A stretch of 8,252 nt of DNA, from assembly GCA_035289305.1 (NCBI GenBank), contig DATDXN010000024.1:1-8252 (forward strand), given 5' to 3'. Positions 1-6,483 of the stretch are shown here, piece by piece. Below the pieces are notes generated by a model. That model ran no database searches. It was not told where the DNA came from and worked only from the letters and a program-made list of their open reading frames with translations. The DNA comes from DATDXN01 sp035289305 (GTDB lineage: Bacteria; Patescibacteriota; Microgenomatia; UBA1406; HO2-37-13b). Both the position numbers and the translations under genes were made by a program. Positions within the stretch are counted from its first letter, which is position 1; each line of letters opens with the position of its first letter.

Positions 1-99
1 TACGATAAGACTTGTTTTTGTAGCATCAATATCAACAACAAAATGCCAAATAAGTTTTTTTAGTTTGAAATCGCCGATTTTACTTGCTCTGACAATCAT
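1..99 (-). CDS. Transposase N-terminus, IS1595/ISXO2-like (partial, left copy)
   Basis: Thirty-three codons from an ATG at 99-97, running out of the window. The peptide begins MIVRASKIGDFKLKKLIWHF and continues VVDIDATKTSLIV. It resembles the N-terminal helix-turn-helix of IS1595-family transposases, where a stretch of the form K..KLI..F..... A.K...L precedes a G-N-R-N-T motif; that motif would lie just past the edge here. The protein would bind the IS ends, and the DDE catalytic domain is not visible. An in-frame TAA (read on the element's strand) lies 15 bp upstream of the ATG, supporting this start. The family call is from pattern memory on a short fragment, so it is moderate only. Confidence 0.55.
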   Translation of the reverse strand, partial: MIVRASKIGDFKLKKLIWHFVVDIDATKTSLIV

Positions 100-137
100 T
101 ACTACTAGTATAGCTTATGCTATTCTAGTCTAGAGCC
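1..137 (-). mobile_element. 5' end of an IS1595/ISXO2-like insertion sequence (left copy, partial)
   Basis: These 137 bases are the exact reverse complement of 8114-8250. Read on the minus strand, the element begins at 137 with GGCTCTAGACTAG, carries an imperfect palindrome at 105-128, and then opens a transposase reading frame at 99 that runs off the window edge. Adjacent host sequence differs between the two copies (139 onward versus 8112 backward), so the boundary is clear to within one shared base. The IS1595 assignment rests on a terminus starting GGC, which I recall for that family, and on the transposase N-terminus. The 3' end and target duplications lie outside the window. Confidence 0.7.
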
Positions 138-892
138 TATGTTTTTAAATAGTTTTTAATGTATGCAAAAAAATGGGGAAGTCTTGTTCGTTCATGCAAA
201 GGTATAAAAGGAGTAAGATCGAGGATAAAATCTTTCTCTGAAAATTGCGATATTCGTTCTACTATTTTTTCTTTCGTAATGTTTTCCAGTTTGTAGTATT
301 TTGCTTTTGCTTGAACCAAATCACTATTGATTACAACACCACGTGTGGACAGATACCATAAATCATATATATCCCTACCTTTTCTCCTTGTTAGCAACGC
401 TCGTATTTTTTCAGCAAAAATTTCTTCTTTTGAAAGGTGATAAAGGTATGAAGTAAAAATAACTGGATAATCAGTCTGAATAATTGATTTTTGAGGTTGT
501 AGCACTTTCTCTCTGAAGGAAAAATCCAAATTGATAAATGTCTTATAGGGTAGTACGGAAGGATATGCGGTGAGTAAAAATCGTTTGCCAGCAATCGTTT
601 TTCTCTTTTTAAAGTCAACATGTTCTTGAGAAGACATTCTTTGGAAAATGTCTTTAAGTAGAGACAAAAAAATATCTTCTTGCAGTTCTACAGTAAAATC
701 CAAATCCTCTGAAAAGCGAGGCGCTTTGTAAATAAGATGAATGGCGGTACCTCCTTTGAAGAAAACCTTCTTGCTTTGGTTAAACGAATAAAGCACGTTT
801 AAAAAGAACAGTTGAAGATACTCTCTATAAATGACTGATTCATTTATTTTGTGTTTTCTGCTTAATAAAACAATTTGGTCTTTCGTCATCAT
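137..892 (-). CDS. abiEii: AbiEii-type nucleotidyltransferase toxin of a type IV toxin-antitoxin system
   Basis: A 251-residue protein of the AbiEii/AbiGii family, cytoplasmic nucleotidyltransferase-fold toxins that arrest growth and can abort phage infection. The N-terminal part carries the core motif: KGGTA at residues 46-50 and RFSEDLDF at 59-66, giving the G(T)...S.D.D pattern that binds metal and nucleotide. A second conserved block, EKIRAL near 161-166 and GRDIYDL at 172-178, matches the family's C-terminal motifs. The start ATG at 892 overlaps the antitoxin stop (ATGA), so the two are translationally coupled. The stop codon TAG at 139-137 takes its last base from the IS, so the native end may have been another TAN codon and a few C-terminal residues could be lost. 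Length is within the family range, so the toxin looks complete. The substrate cannot be told from sequence. Confidence 0.88.
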   Translation of the reverse strand: MMTKDQIVLLSRKHKINESVIYREYLQLFFLNVLYSFNQSKKVFFKGGTAIHLIYKAPRFSEDLDFTVELQEDIFLSLLKDIFQRMSSQEHVDFKKRKTIAGKRFLLTAYPSVLPYKTFINLDFSFREKVLQPQKSIIQTDYPVIFTSYLYHLSKEEIFAEKIRALLTRRKGRDIYDLWYLSTRGVVINSDLVQAKAKYYKLENITKEKIVERISQFSEKDFILDLTPFIPLHERTRLPHFFAYIKNYLKT

Positions 893-1494
893 ATTGCACT
901 ATGTTTTTTTAACTGTTTAACTATCTTTTTCCATTGCACGGTGTCTGGATATTCTTTTATATATTCTTTGAGTCGCGATACAGTAATAGCCGATAGATCA
1001 TAGTCCTCGAGATCTGTTTTTTTTAGCCCTTTTGTAGTAAAATAAAGCTGATCAAGCAAAGCTTTTTCCGCAGACGCAATGAGAAAATCATCTTTTTTGT
1101 CATATCCCCAAAAAAGATCTTTTTTTATATGAAAATATGAAAATTGTTTTGACTCTACATTTTTCTGGATTGTTTTCCTTGTCGTGGCGCTGGTTACACC
1201 ATAGGGAAATTGTGAGAGAATTCCGTGAAAGTTAAGCGCTGTTTCAAATGAAATATATGAAGGGTGATACAAAAAACACGCTAGTGAGAAATCTGACACT
1301 GATGCATCTTTAAGGATGTATTTATTTCGTTCAATTTTGTATAAAACATTCCCCCTGATTAATCTCTGGATAATATTAAATGTGGTGTTTTCTTTCCACA
1401 CTCCCAGAATGTCTCTCAACGTCTTTGAAGTAAAAAGATGCAATCGAGAGTCATATATTTTTTTTGTAATCGAACTTATATTGTACGTTTCCAT
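889..1494 (-). CDS. abiEi: AbiEi-type winged-helix antitoxin and autorepressor
   Basis: A 201-residue partner of the AbiEii toxin. Residues about 1-62 form a winged helix-turn-helix (TSKTLRDIL...IIQRLIRGNVLYKIERNKYILK). The rest matches the AbiEi body: SYISFETALNFHGI at 79-92, TSATTRKT at 101-108, FSYFHIKKDLFWGY at 118-131 and the EKALLD block at 143-148. In characterised AbiE systems the antitoxin neutralises the toxin without a stable complex and represses its own promoter through inverted repeats. The start at 1494 lies 9 nt after a good -10 element, so the transcript is leaderless or nearly so. The gene overlaps the toxin by 4 bp and is placed first, the usual AbiE order. Confidence 0.88.
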   Translation of the reverse strand: METYNISSITKKIYDSRLHLFTSKTLRDILGVWKENTTFNIIQRLIRGNVLYKIERNKYILKDASVSDFSLACFLYHPSYISFETALNFHGILSQFPYGVTSATTRKTIQKNVESKQFSYFHIKKDLFWGYDKKDDFLIASAEKALLDQLYFTTKGLKKTDLEDYDLSAITVSRLKEYIKEYPDTVQWKKIVKQLKKHSAI

Positions 1495-1503
1495 ATACTC
1501 TAA

Positions 1504-1532
1504 AATATATCAAGTTCACGGAATCGTGTCAA
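1504..1532 (-). promoter_or_regulatory. AbiE operon promoter
   Basis: On the minus strand a perfect -35 TTGACA (1532-1527) is followed by a 17-bp spacer and a -10 TATATT (1509-1504, five of six consensus bases). The predicted start point falls around 1497, two or three bases before the antitoxin ATG at 1494. The promoter fills the 49-bp gap behind the O-antigen ligase stop. Confidence 0.75.
1517..1528 (-). promoter_or_regulatory. Possible AbiEi operator palindrome inside the promoter spacer
   Basis: CACGATTCCGTG on the minus strand has 4-bp arms (CACG/CGTG) around ATTC, placed between -35 and -10 and touching the -35 box. AbiEi proteins are known to repress their own promoters at inverted repeats, so the position is right for an operator. 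The arms are short, so this is tentative. Confidence 0.4.
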
Positions 1533-1543
1533 TGAGTAAATTA

Positions 1544-3712
1544 TCATACTTTTATCTCTGATTTTACTTCTTCATCATTGGGATTGATATTTTCCAAAAT
1601 ATACATAAAAATCTCTTGCGCTTCTTGTAGTTTTCCCATGGCTTTTAATGTTGTTGCTTTCAAGAAATAGGCGTCGCGGTAGTTTTTTTTGAGCACAATC
1701 GCTTGATCCAGGAACTTTATCATATCGATGCGATATTTTTCTATCTTTTTTTTATCTTTTTCCTGCGAAATACGCAGCGAGAATATTACGGCTTTGAGAT
1801 AGGGGAGTCGAGGATCAGTCGGGGAAAGATATAGGACTTTATCAAGTGCTTCAAGCGCAATTGCACTCTGTTTTTCATCCCCGGTAATTTGAAAAAACGT
1901 CGCATGGTTTAACACGCTAGTTTTGAGGTAAAGTGCATTCATCGGTGATTTCTTGAGTGACGTATTATTATAGTGCTGGGCAAGCGTCATCAGGCGACCT
2001 ATCACATCTTCCCGATCGTTCGTATTTTTACCATTGGTGGCAAAAAATGACTCAACGACATTATTCGCAAGGACCCGAGAAAGTTTATCTTCATATACGT
2101 GTTCATTTTTATAGGAGAGAGCAGTTGTCAAATAACCTGCAGCATTTTGATAATCATGCGTCCGTTCCGCCGAAATTCCTTTTGCATAATACATATCTGC
2201 GATGAAATAAGTACTCACAAAGAATATGCCGCCTACTCCCACAACAAGAGGCAGTGCATACCACACATCGTAGAAACGGCTTGTTTTGTCTTTATCTTTC
2301 CTTCTATCTATTTGTTCACTTTCTTGGGCGATACTGACAAAAAATGCAGGAATGAGATAAAAATAGATGTTAATCGTCGTCGTGGAAAAACCGAAAAAAT
2401 TGGTGATGAGGATAGTCACGTAGGAAAGAAGCAAACAAATCAGTAATTGTTGATTAGTGATTGTTAATTGGCGATTGACATCTTTTTTAAAAATTAAAAA
2501 TTTAAAATTAAAAATTTTCGAGACAAATACCATGCATATAATTCCTATCATTAAGATGTAGGTGATTACTCCGATAAAACCGGTTGTGGCAAAATAGTTT
2601 AGGTACTCATTATGTGCTTTGTTATAAATAAAATCCCATTCTGACGTCACGTTGTGTTCCCTCGGTTTCACGAAATTGTACGCATAGGCAAACGTCTCAA
2701 CTCCACTTCCAAAAAGTGGATACCGCAATCCCAAATCAATCGCTCCCCTCCAGACAATTTTCCTGATGTCAAATGACTCGGTCACCTGTATCTCGGGCGC
2801 TTCTGGTGTCGTCACTTTTGCAGAAAACGGCATGTATACGATCGCAAGTCCTACCAATTCCAAAAAAAGAATAATCGCACAAATTTTTACCCGCAAAAGT
2901 CGTCTCGTACGAATAGTATTAATGATGATATACACAGAAAATATAAGACTGGCAAAAACGACAGCGATGAGAGAAGAACGCGAACGAGTAAAAAGAATCG
3001 AGGAAAAGTTCAGTATGAAATAAACGCCAGAGGCGAAAAAAGGGAAAGAAAAGATGTTTGATTTCAACAAAAAATATAAACCAATAAAAAAATGTATTGC
3101 AAGGTATGCTCCTAGCCAATTAGGTTGACCAATCGTTGAGAACATTCGCTCGGCTGGCCGGAATTGCTCTGTCCAACAGGTATTACTGAAATCTCCGGCA
3201 AAAACAAGACATGACAGATCGCCACCAAACTTCCCCGGAATACCCCATATCATAACAATGAAAGAGGAAAAAAGAGAAATTTTCAAAAGTAACATCACCA
3301 TTCTATGCGCCTTTTTTTTATCCAAAGAAATATTGGATACAAACGCATAGTACAAAATTATGTAGCTTATGACAGAAAGCAAACCACCATTAAATCGTCC
3401 ATAATATCCAAAAAAAGACGTATGTCTATCAATCGAAAAAATAGTTGAAAGAAGCTGTGAAAGCAGGAATAAGATAAAAAAGATATCAAAAAGGCTTCTT
3501 TTGAGAATAATTTTCCTATACCATATCATACGCACCGTCCACGCGACAAGAACAACAACGGTCGTCAGATAAATAAAAAGCATCTTGTTAAATTCAAAAA
3601 GTTCTGAAGTGATAGGCAACATGAGAAGAGGAGTCACGAAAAAAAGACATGCATACGCACAGAAGAAAACTCGTTCAAAATGATCGGATTTTACAACGAC
3701 AGTGCTTCTCAT
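1544..3712 (-). CDS. O-antigen ligase/polymerase-like (Wzy_C/WaaL superfamily) membrane protein with C-terminal TPR-like repeats
   Basis: A 722-residue polytopic inner-membrane protein. About a dozen hydrophobic segments run from residue 15 to 506. The superfamily signature region is present: GQPNWLGAYLA at 195-205, TRSRSS at 242-247, a long extracytoplasmic loop about 294-375 with GSGVETF at 335-341, and the histidine motif HNEYLNYFATTGFIG at 367-381. Such proteins move undecaprenyl-linked glycans to lipid or protein acceptors or polymerise them. The part from about 508 to 715 is soluble and helical with TPR-like units (ALEALDKVLYLSPTDPRLPYLKA; DAYFLKATTLKAMGKLQEA), as is common in protein O-glycosylation relatives and CPR homologues. 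The true substrate cannot be assigned. Residues about 399-424 are encoded by low-complexity repeats. It ends at TGA followed directly by TAA. No Shine-Dalgarno precedes the ATG. Confidence 0.82.
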   Translation of the reverse strand: MRSTVVVKSDHFERVFFCAYACLFFVTPLLMLPITSELFEFNKMLFIYLTTVVVLVAWTVRMIWYRKIILKRSLFDIFFILFLLSQLLSTIFSIDRHTSFFGYYGRFNGGLLSVISYIILYYAFVSNISLDKKKAHRMVMLLLKISLFSSFIVMIWGIPGKFGGDLSCLVFAGDFSNTCWTEQFRPAERMFSTIGQPNWLGAYLAIHFFIGLYFLLKSNIFSFPFFASGVYFILNFSSILFTRSRSSLIAVVFASLIFSVYIIINTIRTRRLLRVKICAIILFLELVGLAIVYMPFSAKVTTPEAPEIQVTESFDIRKIVWRGAIDLGLRYPLFGSGVETFAYAYNFVKPREHNVTSEWDFIYNKAHNEYLNYFATTGFIGVITYILMIGIICMVFVSKIFNFKFLIFKKDVNRQLTITNQQLLICLLLSYVTILITNFFGFSTTTINIYFYLIPAFFVSIAQESEQIDRRKDKDKTSRFYDVWYALPLVVGVGGIFFVSTYFIADMYYAKGISAERTHDYQNAAGYLTTALSYKNEHVYEDKLSRVLANNVVESFFATNGKNTNDREDVIGRLMTLAQHYNNTSLKKSPMNALYLKTSVLNHATFFQITGDEKQSAIALEALDKVLYLSPTDPRLPYLKAVIFSLRISQEKDKKKIEKYRIDMIKFLDQAIVLKKNYRDAYFLKATTLKAMGKLQEAQEIFMYILENINPNDEEVKSEIKV
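2443..2477 (-). repeat. Five degenerate heptamer repeats within the ligase gene
   Basis: On the plus strand the units are GTAATTG, TTGATTA, GTGATTG, TTAATTG and GCGATTG, head to tail with no gaps; on the coding strand the consensus is CAATYAN. They encode residues about 412-424 of the ligase-like protein (VNRQLTITNQQLL) without breaking the frame. This kind of AT-rich short tandem repeat is usually intergenic. Confidence 0.7.
2487..2518. repeat. A/T-only low-complexity stretch within the ligase gene
   Basis: Thirty-two bases made solely of A and T, built from copies of TTAAAAATTAAAAATT with a period near 10 and partly self-complementary. It encodes KIFNFKFLIFKK on the coding strand and lies just next to the heptamer repeats, in a loop between predicted membrane segments. 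Confidence 0.65.
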
Positions 3713-3730
3713 GGGTGTATAATGTACTAC
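3713..3730. promoter_or_regulatory. Shared 18-bp divergent start region of the ligase and mreB genes
   Basis: The two start codons face away from each other across 18 bp. On the plus strand a perfect -10 TATAAT lies at 3718-3723, 7 bp before the ATG at 3731, predicting a leaderless mreB transcript; no convincing -35 is seen at the right distance. On the minus strand CATTAT (3724-3719) lies 6 bp before the ligase ATG, with TTGGAT 16 bp further upstream as a weak -35. The two -10 elements overlap, so polymerases could not occupy both at once. Confidence 0.5.
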
Positions 3731-4795
3731 ATGTTTACTTATCCAATTGTATCAAAAATAAAACATGTCATATCGCATATTTGGGGTGGGACGAAAATAG
3801 CGCTTGATCTTGGCACGTCAAATACGAGAATAGGTATTCATGAGAAAGGTGTAGTCATCCGAGAACCCACCTACATTGCTCTCAATACTAAAAATAGTGA
3901 GTATCTTTTTTTTGGGATTGAGGCAAAAGAAATGTATGGAAAGGCTCCTCATTTTATCCACATCATAAAGCCTATGCGCGATGGAGTGGTTTCCGACTTT
4001 GATGCAGAAGTAGCACTCATGCGGCATTTTTTCCAAAAGGCAGTGTATCCTTTTTTTTCGGGAAGAAATATCGTCAAATCAAAACTCATCGGCTATACTG
4101 TCGTTCCCACCTCTTCCACCGAAGTCGAACAAAAAGCAATACAGGAGGCACTCATAAAGGCAGGTTTGCATGAAGTACATCTGATCGAAAAACCTATTGC
4201 CTGCGCCCTAGGAGCTCATCTTCCTATTTTTTCAAACACACCGTATTTTGTCATTGATCTGGGAGGTGGACTTGTTGAAATGGTAGTCATCACCATGGGA
4301 GGAATTGTGGCACAAAAAATATTTAAAAACGCGGGCGAACACATGGATAAACTCATCCATAATTATATTCATCTCAAATACGGACTCCTCATCGGTGAGG
4401 CGACGGCAGAATTTCTGAAAACTACGCTGCTTCGACTTGATAATCAGGAAAAGGTGGAAACGGTGCGAGGCAAATCGCTCGAAAACGGCTTACCCAAATC
4501 AATTCGCGTCAAATCAGGCGATATTAAAGAGGCGCTTGTCTCACATTTTAACCACATCATCAATATGGCCAAAGAACTCATTGAGACAGTACCTCCCGAG
4601 ATCATTGATGGCATCATGAAAAATGGTATCGTGCTCACTGGACAACTCGCACATGTCCCTGGTATCGAGTCATTTATTGAAACTGATTTGAAAGTACCGG
4701 TAAAAATTGCACCCTCACCTCAAGACGCGACAATTAATGGAATTCTTTTGTCTTTGAGCGATAAAAAGAACCTTTCTCGGCTACTGCTGGGATAA
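3731..4795 (+). CDS. mreB: MreB-like bacterial actin, with divergent nucleotide-binding motifs
   Basis: A 354-residue actin-fold protein of the MreB/Mbl family, which polymerises on the inner face of the membrane and guides wall synthesis and cell shape. Landmarks in order: phosphate-1 DLGTSNTRIG (26-35), KPMRDGVVSDFDA (80-92), LIEKPIACALGAHLPI (151-166, usual LIEEPMAAAIGAGLPV), phosphate-2 IDLGGGLVEM (175-184, usual DIGGGTTEV), LLIGEATAE (219-227), GLPK (253-256), and PPEIIDGIMKNGIVLTG (288-304). The adenosine-motif glycines are changed: LTGQLAHVPG where LTGGGALL.G is usual. The first 18 residues (MFTYPIVSKIKHVISHIW) could form a membrane-binding amphipathic helix. I chose ATG 3731 because it lies 7 bp after a perfect -10; an in-frame ATG at 3722 overlaps that element. 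It ends 9 bp before the 16S promoter, with no terminator between. Confidence 0.88.
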   Translation: MFTYPIVSKIKHVISHIWGGTKIALDLGTSNTRIGIHEKGVVIREPTYIALNTKNSEYLFFGIEAKEMYGKAPHFIHIIKPMRDGVVSDFDAEVALMRHFFQKAVYPFFSGRNIVKSKLIGYTVVPTSSTEVEQKAIQEALIKAGLHEVHLIEKPIACALGAHLPIFSNTPYFVIDLGGGLVEMVVITMGGIVAQKIFKNAGEHMDKLIHNYIHLKYGLLIGEATAEFLKTTLLRLDNQEKVETVRGKSLENGLPKSIRVKSGDIKEALVSHFNHIINMAKELIETVPPEIIDGIMKNGIVLTGQLAHVPGIESFIETDLKVPVKIAPSPQDATINGILLSLSDKKNLSRLLLG

Positions 4796-4804
4796 TTTTT
4801 GCTC

Positions 4805-4833
4805 TTGTTTTTTCTCGAAATAAGCGATATAAT
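4805..4833 (+). promoter_or_regulatory. 16S rRNA promoter
   Basis: A perfect -10 TATAAT at 4828-4833 is preceded by a 17-bp spacer and a partial -35 TTGTTT at 4805-4810 (three of six bases). The predicted transcription start, about 4840, falls just before the processing stem that opens at 4844. The position immediately after mreB and before 16S makes the call stronger than the -35 match alone. Confidence 0.7.
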
Positions 4834-4843
4834 ACTTTTGTAC

Positions 4844-4868
4844 TTTGACAATAAGAATGTGGTAGGAA
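4844..4868 (+). other. Left arm of the pre-16S processing stem
   Basis: These 25 bases can pair with 6484-6508 on the far side of the 16S gene, with one G-U pair (4852/6500) and one U-U mismatch (4858/6494). Flanking complementarity of this kind brings the ends of the 16S precursor together for RNase III-type cleavage. The TTGACA inside it (4845-4850) looks like a -35 box but has no -10 partner. Confidence 0.8.
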
Positions 4869-4898
4869 TTTTTTAAGAGTTTATTTTTTTAAGAGTTT
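4869..4898 (+). repeat. Direct repeat duplicating the 16S 5' end
   Basis: The 14-base sequence TTTTTTAAGAGTTT occurs at 4869-4882 and again at 4885-4898, where the second copy is the start of the mature 16S. The upstream copy could mimic the 16S 5' terminus in the precursor RNA. Confidence 0.7.
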
Positions 4899-6414
4899 GA
4901 TCCTAGCTCAGGATGAACGCTAGCGGTGTGCCTAAGATATGCAAGTCGAGCGCCCGTTCAAATTTTCGCAAGAAAATTTGTTCGGGAGCGGCGGACGGCT
5001 GAGTAACACGTATGGACTTACCCCAATCTCAAGAATACCTCCGCGAAAGCGGGGCTAATACTTGATACCCTTGAAAAAGGAAAGGACGTAACTGTTCGGA
5101 TAGGGAGAGACATGCGGACTATCAGGTAGTTGGTAGGGTAACGGCCTACCAAGCCTATGACGGTTAGCTGATCTTATGAGGATGGTCAGCCAGAGGAGCA
5201 CTGAGACACGGGCTCCACACCTACGGGTGGCAGCAATCAGGAATAGTTGGCAATGGGCGAAAGCCTGACCACGCGACACCGCGTGCGGGAAGAAGCTCTC
5301 ATCGAGTGTAAACCGCTGTGGTAAGGGAAAAAGACCTCCGATTCGGAGGTTCGATGGTACCTTACTAGAAAGTAACCGCTAACTGCGTGCCAGCAGCGGC
5401 GGTAATACGTGGGTTACAAGCGTTATCCGATGTTATTGGGCGTAAAGCGTGTGTAGGTGTCTTGATAAGTTTTTGTTTAAAGACCAAAGCTCAACTTTGG
5501 GAAAGGCAAAAAGACTACCAAGATAGAGTTTTCTTTAGGGAAACCGGAATTTATGGAGGAGTAGTGAAATGCGTTGATACCATAAAGAACACCAGTGGCG
5601 AAGGCGGGTTTCTGGAAGAAAACTGACACTGAGACACGAAAGCTAGGGGAGCGAATCGGATTAGAGACCCGAGTAGTCCTAGCCCTAAACAATGCTTGCT
5701 AACCGGGGTGAACCTTTTTTGGTTTTGCCCTGGTGCAGCTTACGCGTTAAGCAAGCCGCCTGGGAAGTATGACCGCAAGGTTGAAACTCAAAGGAATTGG
5801 CGGGGAGACACACAACTAGTGGAGCATGTGGTTCAATTCGATACGAACCGAAGCACCTCACCAGGGCTCGACATGATAGACTGTTAGGGCCGTGAAAGCG
5901 GACACCGATCTTGATCTAAAACATCGAGAATCTATCAAAGCTGTTGCATGGCTGTCGTCAGTTCGTTCTGTGAAGAGTGCCCTTAAGTGGGACAACGAAC
6001 GCAACCTTCGTCGCAAGTTACAAGTGTCTTGCGAGACTGCCCTATCATTTGATGGGGAGGAAGGAGAAGCAGACGTCAAGTCAGCATGACGCCTATGTCC
6101 TGGGCCACACACATGCTACAATGAACAAGACAAAGGGTCGCAACCTGGCAACAGTAAGCAAATCCCAAAAACTTGTTCTTCAGTGGGGATTGAGGTCTGC
6201 AACTCGACCTCATGAACGCGGAATTAGTAGTAATCGCGGATCAGCTATGCCGCGGTGAATACGTTCTTGTCTCTTGCACACACTGCCCGTCAAGCCAACA
6301 AAGTCGGGGGTACCCGAACCTCGCCCTTAGAGGCGGGGGAGGGTAAAACCGGCGATGGGGGCTAAGTCGTAACAAGGTACCCGTTCTGGAAGGAGCGGGT
6401 GAATCACCTCCTTT
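4885..6414 (+). rRNA. rrs: 16S ribosomal RNA, complete, intron-free, divergent
   Basis: Small-subunit rRNA of about 1530 nt, near the usual length, so no large intron is present. Ends were placed from AGAGTTTGATCCTAGCTCAG (4892, E. coli position 8) and GAATCACCTCCTTT with the anti-Shine-Dalgarno CCTCC near 6414. The GGAA tetraloop of helix 45, A1492/A1493 and G530 are all kept. Many near-invariant sites differ: C505/G526 (GTGCCAGCAGCGGCGG), GACCCGAG in the 790 loop with U793 read as G, G923/C1393, U1069/A1106, CCC/GGG flipped in helix 37, and C1400 read as T at 6284. Most of these are paired changes, which argues for a real functional gene. ACACCTACGGGTGGCAGC at 5217-5234 matches, as I recall it, the EUB338-III probe target. 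Placement in CPR/Patescibacteria is likely; the class is not resolved. Open reading frames inside it are spurious. Confidence 0.97.
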
Positions 6415-6419
6415 CTTTT

Positions 6420-6456
6420 AGAAACTGTTTCCGACATAGTCGGAACTACAGTTTCT
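6420..6456 (+). other. Hairpin directly after 16S
   Basis: AGAAACTGT (6420-6428) pairs with ACAGTTTCT (6448-6456), and TTCCGAC (6429-6435) pairs with GTCGGAA (6439-6445) around an ATA loop, leaving a 2-nt bulge. It lies inside the loop closed by the long processing stem, so it is more likely part of precursor folding than a terminator. No T-tract follows. Confidence 0.7.
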
Positions 6457-6459
6457 TAA

Positions 6460-6480
6460 ATCCGCCAAATTTAGGCGGAT
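6460..6480 (+). other. Second hairpin in the 16S trailer
   Basis: ATCCGCC (6460-6466) pairs perfectly with GGCGGAT (6474-6480) around a 7-nt A/T loop. It resembles the stem of a terminator, but no run of T follows, and it lies upstream of the right processing arm, which must be transcribed for the stem to form. Confidence 0.6.
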
Positions 6481-6483
6481 GCC

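Larger units (their letters stand above)
1..138 (+). repeat. Terminal inverted repeat of the window, left arm
   Basis: Positions 1-138 are perfectly complementary to 8250-8113, with no mismatch. The last base (138/8113) is probably a chance match next to the IS end at 137/8114. The repeat is explained by two inverted copies of one insertion sequence, and the contig presumably stops where an assembler could not resolve the repeated element. Confidence 0.95.

Noticed and set aside
889..1549. Possible alternative code with TGA as glycine (Gracilibacteria/Absconditabacteria)
   Set aside because: TGA ends AbiEi in a normal ATGA overlap and ends the ligase at the expected place, and no gene needs TGA read-through.
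2443..2477. Heptamer array considered as a CRISPR or iteron origin
   Set aside because: The units are only 7 nt, contiguous without spacers, degenerate, and inside a coding sequence.
1957..3119. Small plus- and minus-strand frames overlapping the ligase gene
   Set aside because: They are shadows of a well-supported 722-codon membrane protein gene and lack start signals.
4845..4850. TTGACA before the 16S read as a -35 box
   Set aside because: No -10 follows at 15-19 bp (the sequence there is T-rich, ATTTTT). The bases belong to the 25-bp processing stem, and a better promoter lies upstream.
5055..6258. Several open frames of 60-90 codons on both strands within this stretch
   Set aside because: They lie wholly inside the 16S rRNA, have no family features, and conflict with one another.
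4885..6414. Intron or inserted ORF inside 16S, as often found in CPR rRNA genes
   Set aside because: The total length is near 1530 nt and conserved blocks follow at normal distances, leaving no room for an intron.
6460..6480. Hairpin considered as a rho-independent terminator of 16S
   Set aside because: There is no T-tract after it, and termination here would remove the right processing arm at 6484-6508.
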